Below are positions 37,781 through 48,807 of a stretch of 64,000 nucleotides of DNA, piece by piece. This stretch comes from Agapetus fuscipes (taxonomy: Eukaryota; Arthropoda; Insecta; Trichoptera; Glossosomatidae), in the NCBI GenBank assembly GCA_951799405.1, contig OX637345.1:4588001-4652000 (forward strand). Direction: 5' to 3'. The notes beneath the pieces are model-generated. The model was not told the origin of the DNA. It saw nothing but the letters and a program-made list of their open reading frames with translations, and made no database searches. Every line of letters begins with the position of its first letter. The first letter of the stretch is position 1. The translations under genes and the position numbers were made by a program.

Positions 37781-40700
37781 TTACCAAATAGGTAATTTAC
37801 TTAATTTTTGAATTGGTCTCTTTTTAATACCAGAGTCAGTTTTTATGGATACTACTCTCAGAATACCATCCGTACCAGGATGTAATTCTGTTACTCTTCC
37901 CAATCTCCATCTCAAGGGCGGTTGATTATCCTCCCTAAGCACAACTAAATCATTAATTTGTAGTGTAGATGTCGTTAACTGAGTCCATTTCTTGCGAGGT
38001 TGCAAAGAATTGAGATATTCATTAGTCCAACGCTTCCAGAAGGTCTGGAATAGTCGACTTAACAGTTGATACCGATTAACTGCATGGATTGGAATATGAT
38101 TCAGATCTGGTTCGGGAAGAGCGACCAGTGGTCCTCCGATAAGGAAATGACCCGGAGTCAATGGTAACAAGTCATTAGGATCGTCTGATAAGGGTGTCAA
38201 CGGCCTTGAATTCAGACAAGCTTCGACTTGGATTAATAAAGTAGAACATTCTTCAAAAGTGAGGGTATGATTGCCCACTAACTTTTTAAATAAATGCTTT
38301 GCGCTTTTTACAGCAGTTTCCCATAGACCACCGTGATGGGGTCCCCTGGGCACTATTAGATGCCATGATATACCCTCATTGGCAGCCCATTCTTGGAGAT
38401 GTGGCTGTTGCAATGTGAGCTGGTTTTGAAACTGTTGGATTTCTGCCTTTGATCCCACAAAGTTAGTTCCATTGTCGGAATAGAGGTGAGTACATTTTCC
38501 TCTACGAGCTATAAAGCGTTTAAAACAATTTAGAAAACAATTGGTTGTCAATTCAGTAACCAATTCTATATGAATTGCCTTCGTAGTAAAGCAAACAAAA
38601 ATTGCTATGTAAGTCTTGTACCGACTTTTACTACGAGGGTTTCTATCGCGGGTTAATATAGGGCCTGCAAAATCAACGCCAGTTGTGTTAAAAGGACGAC
38701 TTGGAGTGATTCTCGAAGCAGGAAGTTGTCCCATTAATTGGGTTGCAACTGGTGGTTTATGCCGAAAACATACAATACATTCTCTGACTATCTGCTTTAC
38801 CAAGTTTCTACCTCTTATAATCCAAAATTTCCAACGTATAAACGCTAGCAGGTTGTAGGTACCCAAATGCAAATGTTTAAGATGCTGATCTTTAACGATT
38901 AAATGTGTGATTAGATGTGATGGATCTAAAATTACTGGATGTTTGTTTTCATCGGATATCATTGCATTGTTTAGTCTACCTCCCACCTTCATTAGCTGGT
39001 CAGTGTCTATATAAGGATTTAGTCTAAGTAATCTACTTGACCTTGGTAAAGGCGTGTTTCGTTCAAGCTGTGCTATCTCACTGGGAAAGCTAGCCCTTTG
39101 AGATATTTTTAGTAACACAATTTCAGCTTTTTTGATCTCGGTGGCATTCAAAATGCCACGCCCTTGTGTTTTAAAACGTAATAAGTAGGCAGTTATACGT
39201 TTTAATTTGTTCCATGAAGAGAATTTTACAAAAAACTCATCGCTAGGAACTTCTGGAATCAAAAATACCTTCTTTACTGTCCTAGTTTCAGGTAAATTGT
39301 CCAGCGTTATCGACTTGGTTACTGGCCATTGCGAACTGGGTAATTTTAACCATGCAGGACCATCCCACCAAAGTCTGTTCGAACCGATTTCTCCCGGACT
39401 GATGCCGCGTGAAATTAGGTCGGCAGGGTTTTCTTTGGATTGGACATGTTTCCATTCCGCTCCAGTGGTAAGTGACTGTATCTCGGATACTCGATTTGCC
39501 ACAAACGAGGTCCATCTAAAGGGTTGACTGGCAATCCAGGCAAGTGTTATGCTAGAATCTGTCCACAATGTGGAGCTTGTTATAACCAGGTTACTGGTCT
39601 CACTAACGCGTTTAAATAATTTAGATAATAATAAAGCTGCGTTCAATTCTAACCGGGGTAAGGAGATTTGTTGCAAAGGTGCTACCTTTGACTTGGCACA
39701 AAAAAGTTGAGAGTTAACTTCGAAAGTCAACTCGTTGCGAGTAACTAAATAGATACATGCTCCGAATGCTCGTAAAGAGGCATCCGCAAAGCCGTGTAGT
39801 TCTACGGAGGATTTATGATCTGTTCCACATACATGCCGTGCTACATGTATGGAGGCTGCTAGGTTGAACTGATGCACAAAATTACACCATTCAGTTTTTG
39901 TTGGAGTAGATAACTCATCATCCCATTTACTGCTTTCTTGCCACAGCCGTTGCATAAAGAGTTTGGAAATTATAGTAATGGGAGAGAGCAACCCTAAAGG
40001 ATCAAACGTTCTGGCTATCGCAGATAAAATTGATCGCTTGGTTAAATTTGCTTCGTTACATTCAATGTGTAAATTGAATATCAACGTGTCAGTACTAGGT
40101 TGCCACGTTAATCCTAAAGTTTTATAAGTGTCATGGTTTGCAAAATTTACAGATGAAACACTTTCTTGCAATTGTAGGGAACTATTGGTTGTCCACTTTC
40201 TTAATGACATACATGCACTATTAAATATTTCAGTAATTTGGGTTTTAATCAAATTGAGCTGATTAATATCGTCGTGTCCAGTTATCAAGTCGTCCATGTA
40301 CATGTCTGACTCGATAACTTGACAAGCTTCAGGGTACTTGTCCCTATTTGTTTGAGCGAGTTGCATGATGCATCTCGTAGCTAGGAAGGGGGCTGAAGCG
40401 GTTCCGTATGTAACCGTGTTTAACTGATACTGGCAAGGCAAGTGAGTCACACTGTCTCTCCATAGGATTCTTTGAAGAGGTCTGTCCTGTGGCTGAATAT
40501 CTATTTGTCGATACATTTTCTCCACGTCAGCTGTCATCACCCACCTGGGCGTTCTGAAACGTAACAAAATGTCAAATAGATCTTGTTGCACAGTAGGTCC
40601 TATCATTAAAATGTCATTCAACGAAAGCCCAGAGGTAGTTCTGGCGCTCCCATTGAATACTACTCTCAGTTTTGTAGTCGTGGAATGTTCTTTTATTACC

Positions 40701-42796
40701 GCGTGATGCGGAAAATAATAAGCAATTTGAGTGTTATGTGGGGGCACAAGACTCATGTGTCCTAAAGCTAAATATTCGGATAAAAAGTCATCATACCGCG
40801 CCTTGAGCTGAGGATTGCGGTTGAGTTTGGATTCTAGCGAGATCAGACATTTTGATGCTCGCGCTAATGAATCGCCTAATACCCCAGGGTCCGACTTCAG
40901 ACCTATGCGTGTCTGGAATCTCCCCTGCGGTGATCGGGTTGTGGTTTGGACGAATAGATCTTCCATAGCCTTTTCTTCTAAAGATTGATGTTTAGTATTC
41001 TCGATGGTTTCACACTTCCAAAAAGCTTCTACCAGTCCGTGAAGACCGGTTGACGCTCCTCTGCTGGGCCCAGACGTCCTTCGGGATCCTCCAGACGCCG
41101 CAGTCAGCATCGATGATACGAAGGTAGCTTGCATTGGTGCCAAACCGGTCGCCAACCATCCCAAGTGTGAGGGATAGAACCGGAGCCCTCCCCTTGACAG
41201 CGACGTCCGGCTGCAGCGCAGGATTCTCCAAAAGACGTCTGCGCCGAGCAGCATGGAGACTGCGCCAGCCTTGGCAAACTGTGGGTCTGCCAGGTCGCGC
41301 AGTGGTACGGGCGGCTCACACCTGAAACTGGTTTGGGGAAGATTTGTAGTTATGGTCTCTACAACAAGGAATGAACATTCAGTTTTAAAACCAGATAATC
41401 GAGAAGCTATTGTAGCCGTAACGGCTTCAGATGAATAACTTGTTTGTTGTTGAATACCTTCAATAGGCATTTTTAACGTAGATTTAGGAAGCTTCAATGA
41501 GTCAGCTAGTTCCCTTGTTAGGAAGTTTGCCTGCGACCCATTATCTAAAACGGCTCGTACAGCTCTTGACGACCCGTCTGAGTCATACAAGTGTACGCTT
41601 ACAGTTGTTAACATAGCTTGAACATTATTGGAATTACTAAATGCTGCCAAGGCAATCTTATGGTCTATAGTATGTAACAATGTATGGTGATTGCTTTGAC
41701 ATTTTTTGCATTTGCTTGAGCTACGGCATTTGTATGCTTGGTGCCCAATGCGAAGACAATTGAAGCATAATCTATTACTTTTTGCGGAATCCCGCCTTTG
41801 AGAAACATTTAACTGTATGAATTGACTGCATGTGTGAATGTAATGTGGTCCTTTACAGATCGGACACTTGACACCTTCTATTGTAAGCAACGCTTTCTTG
41901 GTTGCAGGTTTGCTATTTGTGGGCTCGAGAGTGTATTGATTATACATTTCTAAATGAGATGCCTTTTTTTTTAGAAATGCCAAAAAATCATTAACCGATT
42001 TGTAGTCCTTGTGGGACTTCCAATCGCTAATGCTTGGTGGGTCTAATTGCTTCAGAAACTGGTAGATGAGTAATTCATCCCAGTTCGAAGTGTCAACCCC
42101 CAAGCTGTTCAGTGCATTTAAATTACTACTAATAGTGTTGGTGAAATTGTGAATCTCATTGAATCTTCTCACATTAAATTTAATACTGTGTATGTTATCT
42201 AGATGCGTTTTTATTAAGATCTCCTTGTTGTTGTATCTGGCTTCCAAAATACTATATGCCAGGGGGTAGTTTTTCCCTGATACTTCTAATTGGTCTAAGA
42301 TTGACTGTACTTGAGGAGATAACGAATTTTTCAGATACATGAATTTCTCTATATTTGAAATGTTTGCATTATTGTCTATTAAGGCCAAAAATAAATCTCT
42401 AAATGTTACCCAGTTGTCATATTTTCCATCAAAGATCGGAATTGACAATTTAGGTAAGTTCATGGGGTTACAGAATTCATTATTAACTATATGATTAATT
42501 TTTAGGCTATTGGCCTCAGATTGCTCTAAGAACCCTTCATACTTTGCTATTAAATTCACCAGGACCTCTTCCTGGTGTAGCATTGTTCTATGTAGGTCCT
42601 CATCATTGGCCAAAGCATCTACATTATGGTTATACAATTCATTAAATTTTGTTATTATTTCTCTGATTTGACATAGTTTTGATTTTACTAGTGAGATTTC
42701 TAAATTTTCCTTTAAAATATATTGTTCATAGGTAGCTAATCTAGCTGACAATGTCCTCGTCCAATTTGACAGTCTAGTCGTCATTTTGAAACACAA
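37781..42796 (-). CDS. BEL/Pao gag-pol polyprotein
   Basis: 1,671 residues in one frame; ATG at 42,796, alternative Met5. Gag part with a DUF1759-type core (about 110-290). Zinc-knuckle region with CPICKGPHYIHTC (311-323), CFNCLRIGHQAYKC (344-357) and CKKCQSNHHTLLH (363-375). Retropepsin-like protease starting LDNGSQ (D418), where most relatives have DSG or DTG. RT with TADVEKMYRQI and YMDD (833-836), then the A17-like/RNase H region. Integrase has an HHCC-type finger (HLKHLHLG..C..C) and a core with GVDFAGPI, LYSDNGTNF and LWETAVKSAK. A DUF5641-like tail ends the protein (WKRWTNEYL...RWRLGRV). Residues about 490-585 are encoded by an unusually GC-rich patch. Confidence 0.95.
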   Translation of the reverse strand: MCFKMTTRLSNWTRTLSARLATYEQYILKENLEISLVKSKLCQIREIITKFNELYNHNVDALANDEDLHRTMLHQEEVLVNLIAKYEGFLEQSEANSLKINHIVNNEFCNPMNLPKLSIPIFDGKYDNWVTFRDLFLALIDNNANISNIEKFMYLKNSLSPQVQSILDQLEVSGKNYPLAYSILEARYNNKEILIKTHLDNIHSIKFNVRRFNEIHNFTNTISSNLNALNSLGVDTSNWDELLIYQFLKQLDPPSISDWKSHKDYKSVNDFLAFLKKKASHLEMYNQYTLEPTNSKPATKKALLTIEGVKCPICKGPHYIHTCSQFIQLNVSQRRDSAKSNRLCFNCLRIGHQAYKCRSSSKCKKCQSNHHTLLHTIDHKIALAAFSNSNNVQAMLTTVSVHLYDSDGSSRAVRAVLDNGSQANFLTRELADSLKLPKSTLKMPIEGIQQQTSYSSEAVTATIASRLSGFKTECSFLVVETITTNLPQTSFRCEPPVPLRDLADPQFAKAGAVSMLLGADVFWRILRCSRTSLSRGGLRFYPSHLGWLATGLAPMQATFVSSMLTAASGGSRRTSGPSRGASTGLHGLVEAFWKCETIENTKHQSLEEKAMEDLFVQTTTRSPQGRFQTRIGLKSDPGVLGDSLARASKCLISLESKLNRNPQLKARYDDFLSEYLALGHMSLVPPHNTQIAYYFPHHAVIKEHSTTTKLRVVFNGSARTTSGLSLNDILMIGPTVQQDLFDILLRFRTPRWVMTADVEKMYRQIDIQPQDRPLQRILWRDSVTHLPCQYQLNTVTYGTASAPFLATRCIMQLAQTNRDKYPEACQVIESDMYMDDLITGHDDINQLNLIKTQITEIFNSACMSLRKWTTNSSLQLQESVSSVNFANHDTYKTLGLTWQPSTDTLIFNLHIECNEANLTKRSILSAIARTFDPLGLLSPITIISKLFMQRLWQESSKWDDELSTPTKTEWCNFVHQFNLAASIHVARHVCGTDHKSSVELHGFADASLRAFGACIYLVTRNELTFEVNSQLFCAKSKVAPLQQISLPRLELNAALLLSKLFKRVSETSNLVITSSTLWTDSSITLAWIASQPFRWTSFVANRVSEIQSLTTGAEWKHVQSKENPADLISRGISPGEIGSNRLWWDGPAWLKLPSSQWPVTKSITLDNLPETRTVKKVFLIPEVPSDEFFVKFSSWNKLKRITAYLLRFKTQGRGILNATEIKKAEIVLLKISQRASFPSEIAQLERNTPLPRSSRLLRLNPYIDTDQLMKVGGRLNNAMISDENKHPVILDPSHLITHLIVKDQHLKHLHLGTYNLLAFIRWKFWIIRGRNLVKQIVRECIVCFRHKPPVATQLMGQLPASRITPSRPFNTTGVDFAGPILTRDRNPRSKSRYKTYIAIFVCFTTKAIHIELVTELTTNCFLNCFKRFIARRGKCTHLYSDNGTNFVGSKAEIQQFQNQLTLQQPHLQEWAANEGISWHLIVPRGPHHGGLWETAVKSAKHLFKKLVGNHTLTFEECSTLLIQVEACLNSRPLTPLSDDPNDLLPLTPGHFLIGGPLVALPEPDLNHIPIHAVNRYQLLSRLFQTFWKRWTNEYLNSLQPRKKWTQLTTSTLQINDLVVLREDNQPPLRWRLGRVTELHPGTDGILRVVSIKTDSGIKKRPIQKLSKLPIW

Positions 42797-43638
42797 TATA
42801 CACCAATCACAAATAAATAAATAAATAACACTGGCCTGCCTGTGTGGAGGAATCCTCGGTGATCCCGTGACTCGTACTGGGTCTGGCAGCTCGTGCGGCC
42901 CGTGCGTGTGATGATCTCAGCTTTGGTCAGCTGATATGGGGCGCCTGCCTGCACCAAGCAGCGCTCCTGGTTCGTCAGAAGGAGAAGCTCCTCCTGCTCG
43001 TGGATGATGATGGATGACTCTCGCACTAGGCCTGGGCCTGTGCGCAGTCGATGTGGGGCTCAGTTTGCTTCACAAACTGATGTGGGGACGCCTGCTTGTA
43101 CAAAGCAGCGCTCCGCATTCGTCAGAAGGAGTGGTTCCCTCTGCCCGGCCCGCTGATGAAGGATGACTCTCGCACTAGGCCATGCGGCCCTTGCGCAGTC
43201 GATGATGGGCTCAACTGATGGCAATCAGCTGATGTGGGGGCGGCTGCTTGCACAAAGCAGCGCTCCGCATTCGTCAGAAGGAGAAGCTCCCTCTGCCCGG
43301 CCCGATGATGAAGGATGACTCTCGCACTAGGCCTGGGCCTGTGCGCAGTCGATGTGGGGCTCAGTTTGCTTCACAAACTGATGTGGGGACGCCTGCTTGT
43401 ACAAAGCAGCGCTCCGCATTCGTCAGAAGGAGTGGTTCCCTCTGCCCGGCCCGCTGATGAATGTGCGCCCGCTGTATGGGGCCACGTGCTCTCCTCTCCG
43501 TCGCGCTGCGTAAAAGTCCGCTTTTTGTGAGCACAAAAGGGTCCTCGGTGGACGTAGATGACTCCAGATGCTAGTTCACTGAATAATCCGCTGGTATGGA
43601 GCAACAAGGTCGCTCATCCTGCTCGAAGTGACCAAAAA
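42797..43638 (-). repeat. BEL leader with 140-160-bp tandem repeats
   Basis: GC-rich leader made of repeats beginning at about 43,017, 43,158 and 43,318 (each with CTCGCACTAGGCC near the start), plus a diverged unit at about 42,880-43,016. Units 43,017 and 43,318 are nearly the same, while the middle one differs, giving an A-B-A order. Shared block: GCAGCGCTCCGCATTCGTCA. The primer-binding candidate TGGTCACTTCGAGCAGG (minus) lies a few bases inside the 5' LTR. Confidence 0.8.
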
Positions 43639-44027
43639 TGGTCACGATGCGGCTCGATGGACCAAAAATGGTCGGGTTTTTGCTCGTGGACTGTATGTTC
43701 GGTGCTGACTTTAATTTTGAGGTGATGCGGGGTGTGGAGATGACTTGAAAGATGTAGTTAGTTAAACAATTTAATGGTCCTTTATTCCATAAAGATTACA
43801 AGGGGTTTTTACAAAGGATTACGTGAATAAAATTAGATGAACAGTTGGGACAAGTTACCAGGTCGACGATTGAGACAGAAGAGACAGAAGGAAGTTAGGT
43901 TTTAATGCGCCTGTGACATCTGTCAGAAATGCAATACCAACCCAACAGAATGTACCAAAGACAAAAAGATTACTATTCTTGGTAGGTATATTATTTTAAT
44001 TAATTTGGTCATATTAAATTTGGACCA
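43639..44027 (-). repeat. BEL 5' LTR
   Basis: 389 bp, one base longer than the other LTR (GGTAGGTATATT versus GGTAGTATATT). GTGACCA/TGGTCAC form an inverted repeat across its inner border. Confidence 0.93.
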
Positions 44028-44202
44028 ATGGTAATGTCAAATGTGAGCGTGGAAAACAAAGACCGATGGTAAAATGTATTGATCAAATATGTGAGATTAC
44101 AGGTGACTGGAATTTGCAGAGAGAGTAAGAGAAAAGAGCATGATGAAGAGAGTGGTGAATGCCCAGGAGATGTAAGATGTCCACAAAAAGGTTCCTTGTT
44201 CT

Positions 44203-44340
44203 CGAAAGTGCAAGTTCTCATTTCTTAGGACGACTGAGTAAACCTTATAGGAACTTTGATTTGGGATACAAGAAAACAAATACTCCAATCGGAAATCATA
44301 TCTGAAATCTGTAATGTACTCAAATTCCAACCCTCTGGCT
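44203..44340 (-). repeat. SINE-B, old diverged copy
   Basis: CTCATTTCTTAGGACGACTGAGTAAACC and AATCGGAAATCATATCTGA correspond to the SINE-B body in reverse; the B box is degenerate. Confidence 0.5.
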
Positions 44341-44840
44341 TTGAATATCTTAAATTTTAAGATAATAATCCATGGACTTACTAATACATAAAAATAGAGC
44401 TATAAATCACAATAATCCGAAAACAATGTTTTTTTTTTTAAATATAAACACGTGGTAGGTACGAATAAATAATAGACAAACAGACCTGGTTGACAACAAG
44501 GTGACGATTTTGTATGAAGCTGATTACGAGTGGCAACACTGGCATTTGAATTTGATATTTGAAAAAAGAATAATCTTTGACCTCGACAATGGGACCTGTC
44601 GTATTAAAGAGATTTATCATGCATTGTCACAAGAATGGTATTTATTTCTTCATTTAAAAGTGTGAACTACATGCTTAACACGTCAGATAAGGGATTAAGA
44701 TTGTAAATAACCTTAAATTTATTTTTAAGAATCTACTTAAAAACTAACTCTGGTTAAACAGGTTTAATAATGGTAATTTTAAGTTTTTTTCTTGAAGATA
44801 TTAACTGAATACACACCATCTATCGTTGTATATTCCATAT
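44341..44840. other. non-coding stretch
   Basis: AT-rich with no recognisable repeat or gene. Confidence 0.45.
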
Positions 44841-45077
44841 TTAACTTGTAAAGATGTATGTATACACATTTTAGATTCACATTAAATGCGCACTAAGAAG
44901 CAGACACGTATAAATTCACGCTTACACATGCTGTATATCATATATGAACTTACAACATAAAACCGAAATCTCTGCAGCTCTCGCCGATCTTCTTTGAAAT
45001 AGGGGTGACATTGGAAAAGTGAACCATTTTTTACAATACATGTGTTCAGTCTTATATCAACCTATAAGTCTAAGAAA
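44841..45077 (-). repeat. DR1 copy, diverged
   Basis: Head AACCTATAAGTCTAAGAA at right, core TTTGAAATAGGGGTGACATTGG; tail lost. Confidence 0.7.
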
Positions 45078-45079
45078 TT

Positions 45080-45262
45080 GTCGGTGTTATGGCCGAGGAG
45101 GCCAAGTCGGCTAATCTTATTAGCGTGTTTGGAATAGAACAACGTTGGTTCGATCCCCGCCTGGGTCATTTTACCACAATTTTGACCCTGGTTCAGCATA
45201 TGCTATGGGGTAATTATTGTTCATTAATAAAACAATAATGAATTATTAATTGATGATATTAT
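45080..45262 (+). repeat. SINE-C copy with body
   Basis: tRNA-Ser/Leu-like head (TTATGGCCGAGGAGGCCAAG, GGTTCGATCCCC). Body TTGACCCTGGTTCAGCA and end TTCATTAATAAAACAATAATG. Shares these with the minus copy at 49,290. Confidence 0.7.
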
Positions 45263-45298
45263 CTAATATGTACTTGTTTCTGGCCAGGCAGAATGTCC

Positions 45299-45570
45299 AG
45301 TCGATAGCTCAGTTAGTAGAGTGCTTGCATTCCGCCCCGTGAGCTCGGGTTCGAAACCCACCGAGGGTGTCAGAAATGATTTCCCATTTCGGTGTTTATT
45401 TCAAGCCCCAAATAAAATACTGGCAAGGTTTACTCAGCCTTCACAAGAAATGAGTACCAGCCCTCTCGGGAGCTGGGAAACTCCCACTTCAACTGAAGTG
45501 GTTGGAGTAAGGCCGGCCCCCTAACCTGTAAAAATAAATAGGTTCAACTCGCGGCAAGAAACGGCTTTAT
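45299..45570 (+). repeat. SINE-B, near full length
   Basis: Head GATAGCTCAGTTAGTAGAGTG and GGTTCGAAACCC; body as in 3,293; stops at CTCGCGGCAAGAA with the last ~40 bp internally deleted. Confidence 0.8.
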
Positions 45571-45943
45571 GTGTACCTTCAATCCCCAATGACGCACCGC
45601 TACTGGTTGTAAGTATAGGGTAAATGGTAGAACATGATTAAGTATACAAGGCTGAGTTAACAATAATTTGTTGGACTTACAAGTCTCCTAAGCCGATATT
45701 ACTGCCGGCTTAGGTACAATTTAAGCCCTTTACGTTTTTATTAGAGAAAATCCTCTGGTCTAAATTTATGCGCATGCAGATTTGTTTAATGTAGAATTAA
45801 TGATACTTGCAAATACTGACTTTGCAAAATTTTACTAAGTAGAGGCTAGCGCTGCATTGAGAAGAATACATACATTCCAGACGAGATAATCAGTACTTTG
45901 CTTTTGAAATTTTAGCTCTAGATTAAAAAAAAGACTTCGCTAG
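45571..45943. other. non-coding stretch
   Basis: No recognisable feature. Confidence 0.4.
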
Positions 45944-46192
45944 ACCGGTTCTTAGTCCGTAGTTCGGACTCGTAAATGGAAAGTTGTGGGTTCGAATCCT
46001 GGCGGAGCACAAAAAATATACCATAAATATTTTCAAACATGCTCTTCGCTGGATTGAAAAATTTATATACCTCTACCAAAGACCGGCCACCAAAGGTCTA
46101 TCTAACCTTCTGTAACTGCTTGTCTTGCTTGAGAATTGGCTCTTGCGGTGTGATTCACATAAAAACACCGCTCACCAAATTATTCATCCTTA
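45944..46192 (+). repeat. SINE-A copy, internally shortened
   Basis: Head lacks several bases around the A box (TTAGTCCGTAGTTCGGACTCG); B box GGGTTCGAATCCT intact; 3' end AAACACCGCTCACCAAATTA present, but the middle CTACAACAAG block is gone. Confidence 0.75.
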
Positions 46193-46428
46193 TGATTAGG
46201 TACTATTATTATTATTATCGCATTAATTCATCACCATCGCGTAAATACAAACACGTATAAAATATATAAAAGCACATCTAGTGAGTTATTTAGTTTTCAA
46301 GTAATTTTATATGCTGTATTCACGCAATGGTGGAAAATTTTACGATATGTTTTATATTAAGGATAAAGATTAGACGTGAATACTAATTGAAAGAATGAGT
46401 AAATTTTTAATATAATTCTGAATTTTGT

Positions 46429-46676
46429 TGCTTGACTAACCGATTGGTATAAGACTGATCACAAAAACGTGCGAATTGATTCACTTTTATCAGTGTCACC
46501 CTTGTTTCAGGGAAGGTCAGCATGAATTGTAGGGTGTATGTTCATTTGAGACTTGTACATGCTTTTGTAAGTGTACAGCATTTACGAGTAAGAATTTACA
46601 AGTATTGTTTATGGGTTATGATGATGTTTAAATCGTAAATATATTTATGGTTGTTTGCAACTTAAATTAAAGATAA
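46429..46676 (+). repeat. DR1 copy, diverged
   Basis: Head TGCTTGACTAACCGATTGG, core CCTTGTTTCAGGGAAGGTCAG; 3' end GTTTGCAACTTAAATTAAAG. Confidence 0.75.
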
Positions 46677-46726
46677 TAGGCTTATTTCTGTGCAAACACG
46701 GCATACTATACTTTATGAACTTTATC

Positions 46727-46797
46727 AAAAGGTCCATCCAGCCTTACAACAACTGGATCTTGCTTGAGAATTGGCGCTTTGTAGCGACGACGATCAA
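46727..46797 (+). repeat. SINE-A internal fragment
   Basis: AAAGGTCCATCCAGCCTTAC through GACGATCAAGCTCGT, without head or tail; joined directly to SINE-B. Confidence 0.65.
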
Positions 46798-46803
46798 GCT
46801 CGT

Positions 46804-47068
46804 AAAAAGGTCGATAGCTCAATTGGTAGAACGCTTGCATTCCATGCCGAGAGCAAGGGTTCGATCCCAAGGTGTACTCAGCCTTCACAAGAAATGAGAA
46901 TCTGCCCCCCCGGGAGCTAGGAAACCCCCACTTCAACTGAAAGTGGTTGGTGGGAGGCCGGCCCCCTTACCCGTAAAAATAAATAGGTCCCGAATTGCCA
47001 CATGCGATCCCTTCGGGGATAACGCAGGTAAGAAGTTACACTATATGTGTAGCTTAGTTGCGTTTTTG
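46804..47068 (+). repeat. SINE-B copy, internally deleted
   Basis: Head GATAGCTCAATTGGTAG and GGGTTCGATCCC, then jumps to GGTGTACTCAGCCTTCAC; 3' end complete. Confidence 0.75.
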
Positions 47069-48263
47069 TGTTTTTATTTAATCCAGGTATTCCCAATAAG
47101 TAAGTCATTACTATCATACATTTTATTTTATAAAAAAGTCTTCCCGTTTTATAAAGAACAATATGTCAATTAGACGAACAATAAATTTTACAGACATTGT
47201 ACAGAAATGTGAACCTGGGTGCGGATTTTATACAGAGACGTAAAGTCTGAGCGATTGTCTCTCTCTAGAGCTTGCTTATAAGTAAGAGTGAAAGAGATAG
47301 CGGCTTAGCAAAAATATGTTATGATAAACGAGTTGATAAAGTGTTCTGTAATTATTTTATTTATTTATTTGCTACAAAAATCGATATTATTAATATTTAT
47401 GAGCATCAAAAGCACAATTCACTAAGAAACACGGAAAGAAATATTGAAAAAGCCTGTAAAAAGAAATAATCCCTGATTTGAGAGGGTCTTTGAAGTGTGA
47501 TACACTAAAAAACGGCGCTCTTTATTATGTGTACCTTACAAATAAATTAACCTTACCTAACCTGATGGATCCGAATTTTTTAATATTTTAACTTTTAGTC
47601 ACATTTTCACGTCTATGACTGAAAATAAAGCATAACATACGTAGATTTTTTTAGTAAACTCGAAATGGAATATGCGAGAACTGGCATATCTTTTAAACGT
47701 TAATAGCCTTATTCATTAGATTTGTAAAACCAATCAACAAGCTAAAACCTTTTTTTGTTGTATGGAAAAGTTGATTTCAACTGGATGAAGACTTAAAACT
47801 TTTTTTTATGAATGAGGAGGTAAATGTTGTATAAGTAGCAGATATAGGGAAGAGCTAGTTCTTGATTAATTCCGATCTAGAAACATGCATATCAAACCTA
47901 TGAACTTCAGGGTAAGCCGAATTTTTAAATGATTTACATGTAATGCTGATAAAAAATAAAAATACGTATTATATATACATAGTATATATTCAATCAAATT
48001 ACTGCTGTTTCACTCTTTCATAAAGTTAAACAATCCTATTAACGTGCAGTTTTACGTAACTTGGTAATAAAACCGTACCCTGAAGATTCTTCTAGAAACG
48101 TTTCCATCCTTCAGTGCCTTGAAGACTCCATTAAGGGCACGTTAGTCTCATTAAGGATTCATACGCAACCATTAATCAATCTCAGTTAATTAATTGTTTT
48201 AATTAATTAATTTAATACAGGTGTTTCTTCATTTTTCATTCAGAAAATCAACAATGCATTTAA
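47069..48263. other. non-coding stretch
   Basis: No gene seen. A SINE-A 3' end lies at 47,478-47,530. Confidence 0.5.
47478..47530 (+). repeat. SINE-A 3'-end fragment
   Basis: GTCTTTGAAGTGTGATACAC and AACGGCGCTCTTTATTATG. Confidence 0.5.
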
Positions 48264-48538
48264 TAATCTGGTCCGTAGTCCAGTGGCAACACTTCGGAGT
48301 CGTAAATGGAAAGTTGTGGGTTCGAATCCCGGTGGAGCACAAACAATATACCATTTATGTTTTCAAAAACGCTCTTCGCTGGGTTGAAAAATTCATAAAA
48401 CCTTTAACAAAGACCGGTCACTAAAAGGTTCATCCAGCCTTACAGCAATTGGGTCTTGCTTGAGTATTGGCGCTTTGTAGCGACGACCAAGATCGTTCAC
48501 CTCTGCGGCACTACAACAAGTATCATAATCTCCTAGAG
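48264..48538 (+). repeat. SINE-A copy, left part, interrupted by hAT
   Basis: Head GGTCCGTAGTCCAGTGGCAAC, B box GGGTTCGAATCCC, body to CATAATCTCCTAGAG. Resumes at 49,197. Confidence 0.8.
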
Positions 48539-48659
48539 CAGGGGTCTTCAACCTTTTTTAGAGCAAGGGCCAAACATCGATTTCACATCGTCCGAAGGGC
48601 CACAACTTTTCATGACACTTTACCACCTTATCAATAAAATAAAAGACATACATACATTT

Positions 48660-48738
48660 AGAGGGCTCTTGAGGTGTGATACACACAAAAACAGCGCTCA
48701 CCAAATAAATCATCCTAATATTATTTATTATTATTATA
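48660..48738 (+). repeat. SINE-A 3' end nested in the hAT element
   Basis: GGGCTCTTGAGGTGTGATAC, AACAGCGCTCACCAAATAAATC and an ATT tail. Confidence 0.65.
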
Positions 48739-48807
48739 CATCATTTCAAATTTCAATAATCTTTATTGGTTAATTAAAGTCAATCTTTATTGATTAATTA
48801 AAGTCAA

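Larger units (their letters stand above)
36763..44032 (-). mobile_element. complete BEL/Pao LTR retrotransposon
   Basis: Bounded by 5-bp duplications ATGGT (36,763-36,767 and 44,028-44,032), the length expected for BEL/Pao. LTRs are 388 and 389 bp and differ, by eye, in a single G. One continuous gag-pol frame of 1,671 codons lies on the minus strand. A tandemly repeated GC-rich leader precedes it. No disabling mutation seen, so it may be intact. Confidence 0.95.

Noticed and set aside
40981..41325. Extra frames in the GC-rich patch of BEL pol (both strands)
   Set aside because: The main pol frame is continuous and keeps family motifs (LLGADVFW, LGWL) through the patch; the others are by-products of high GC.
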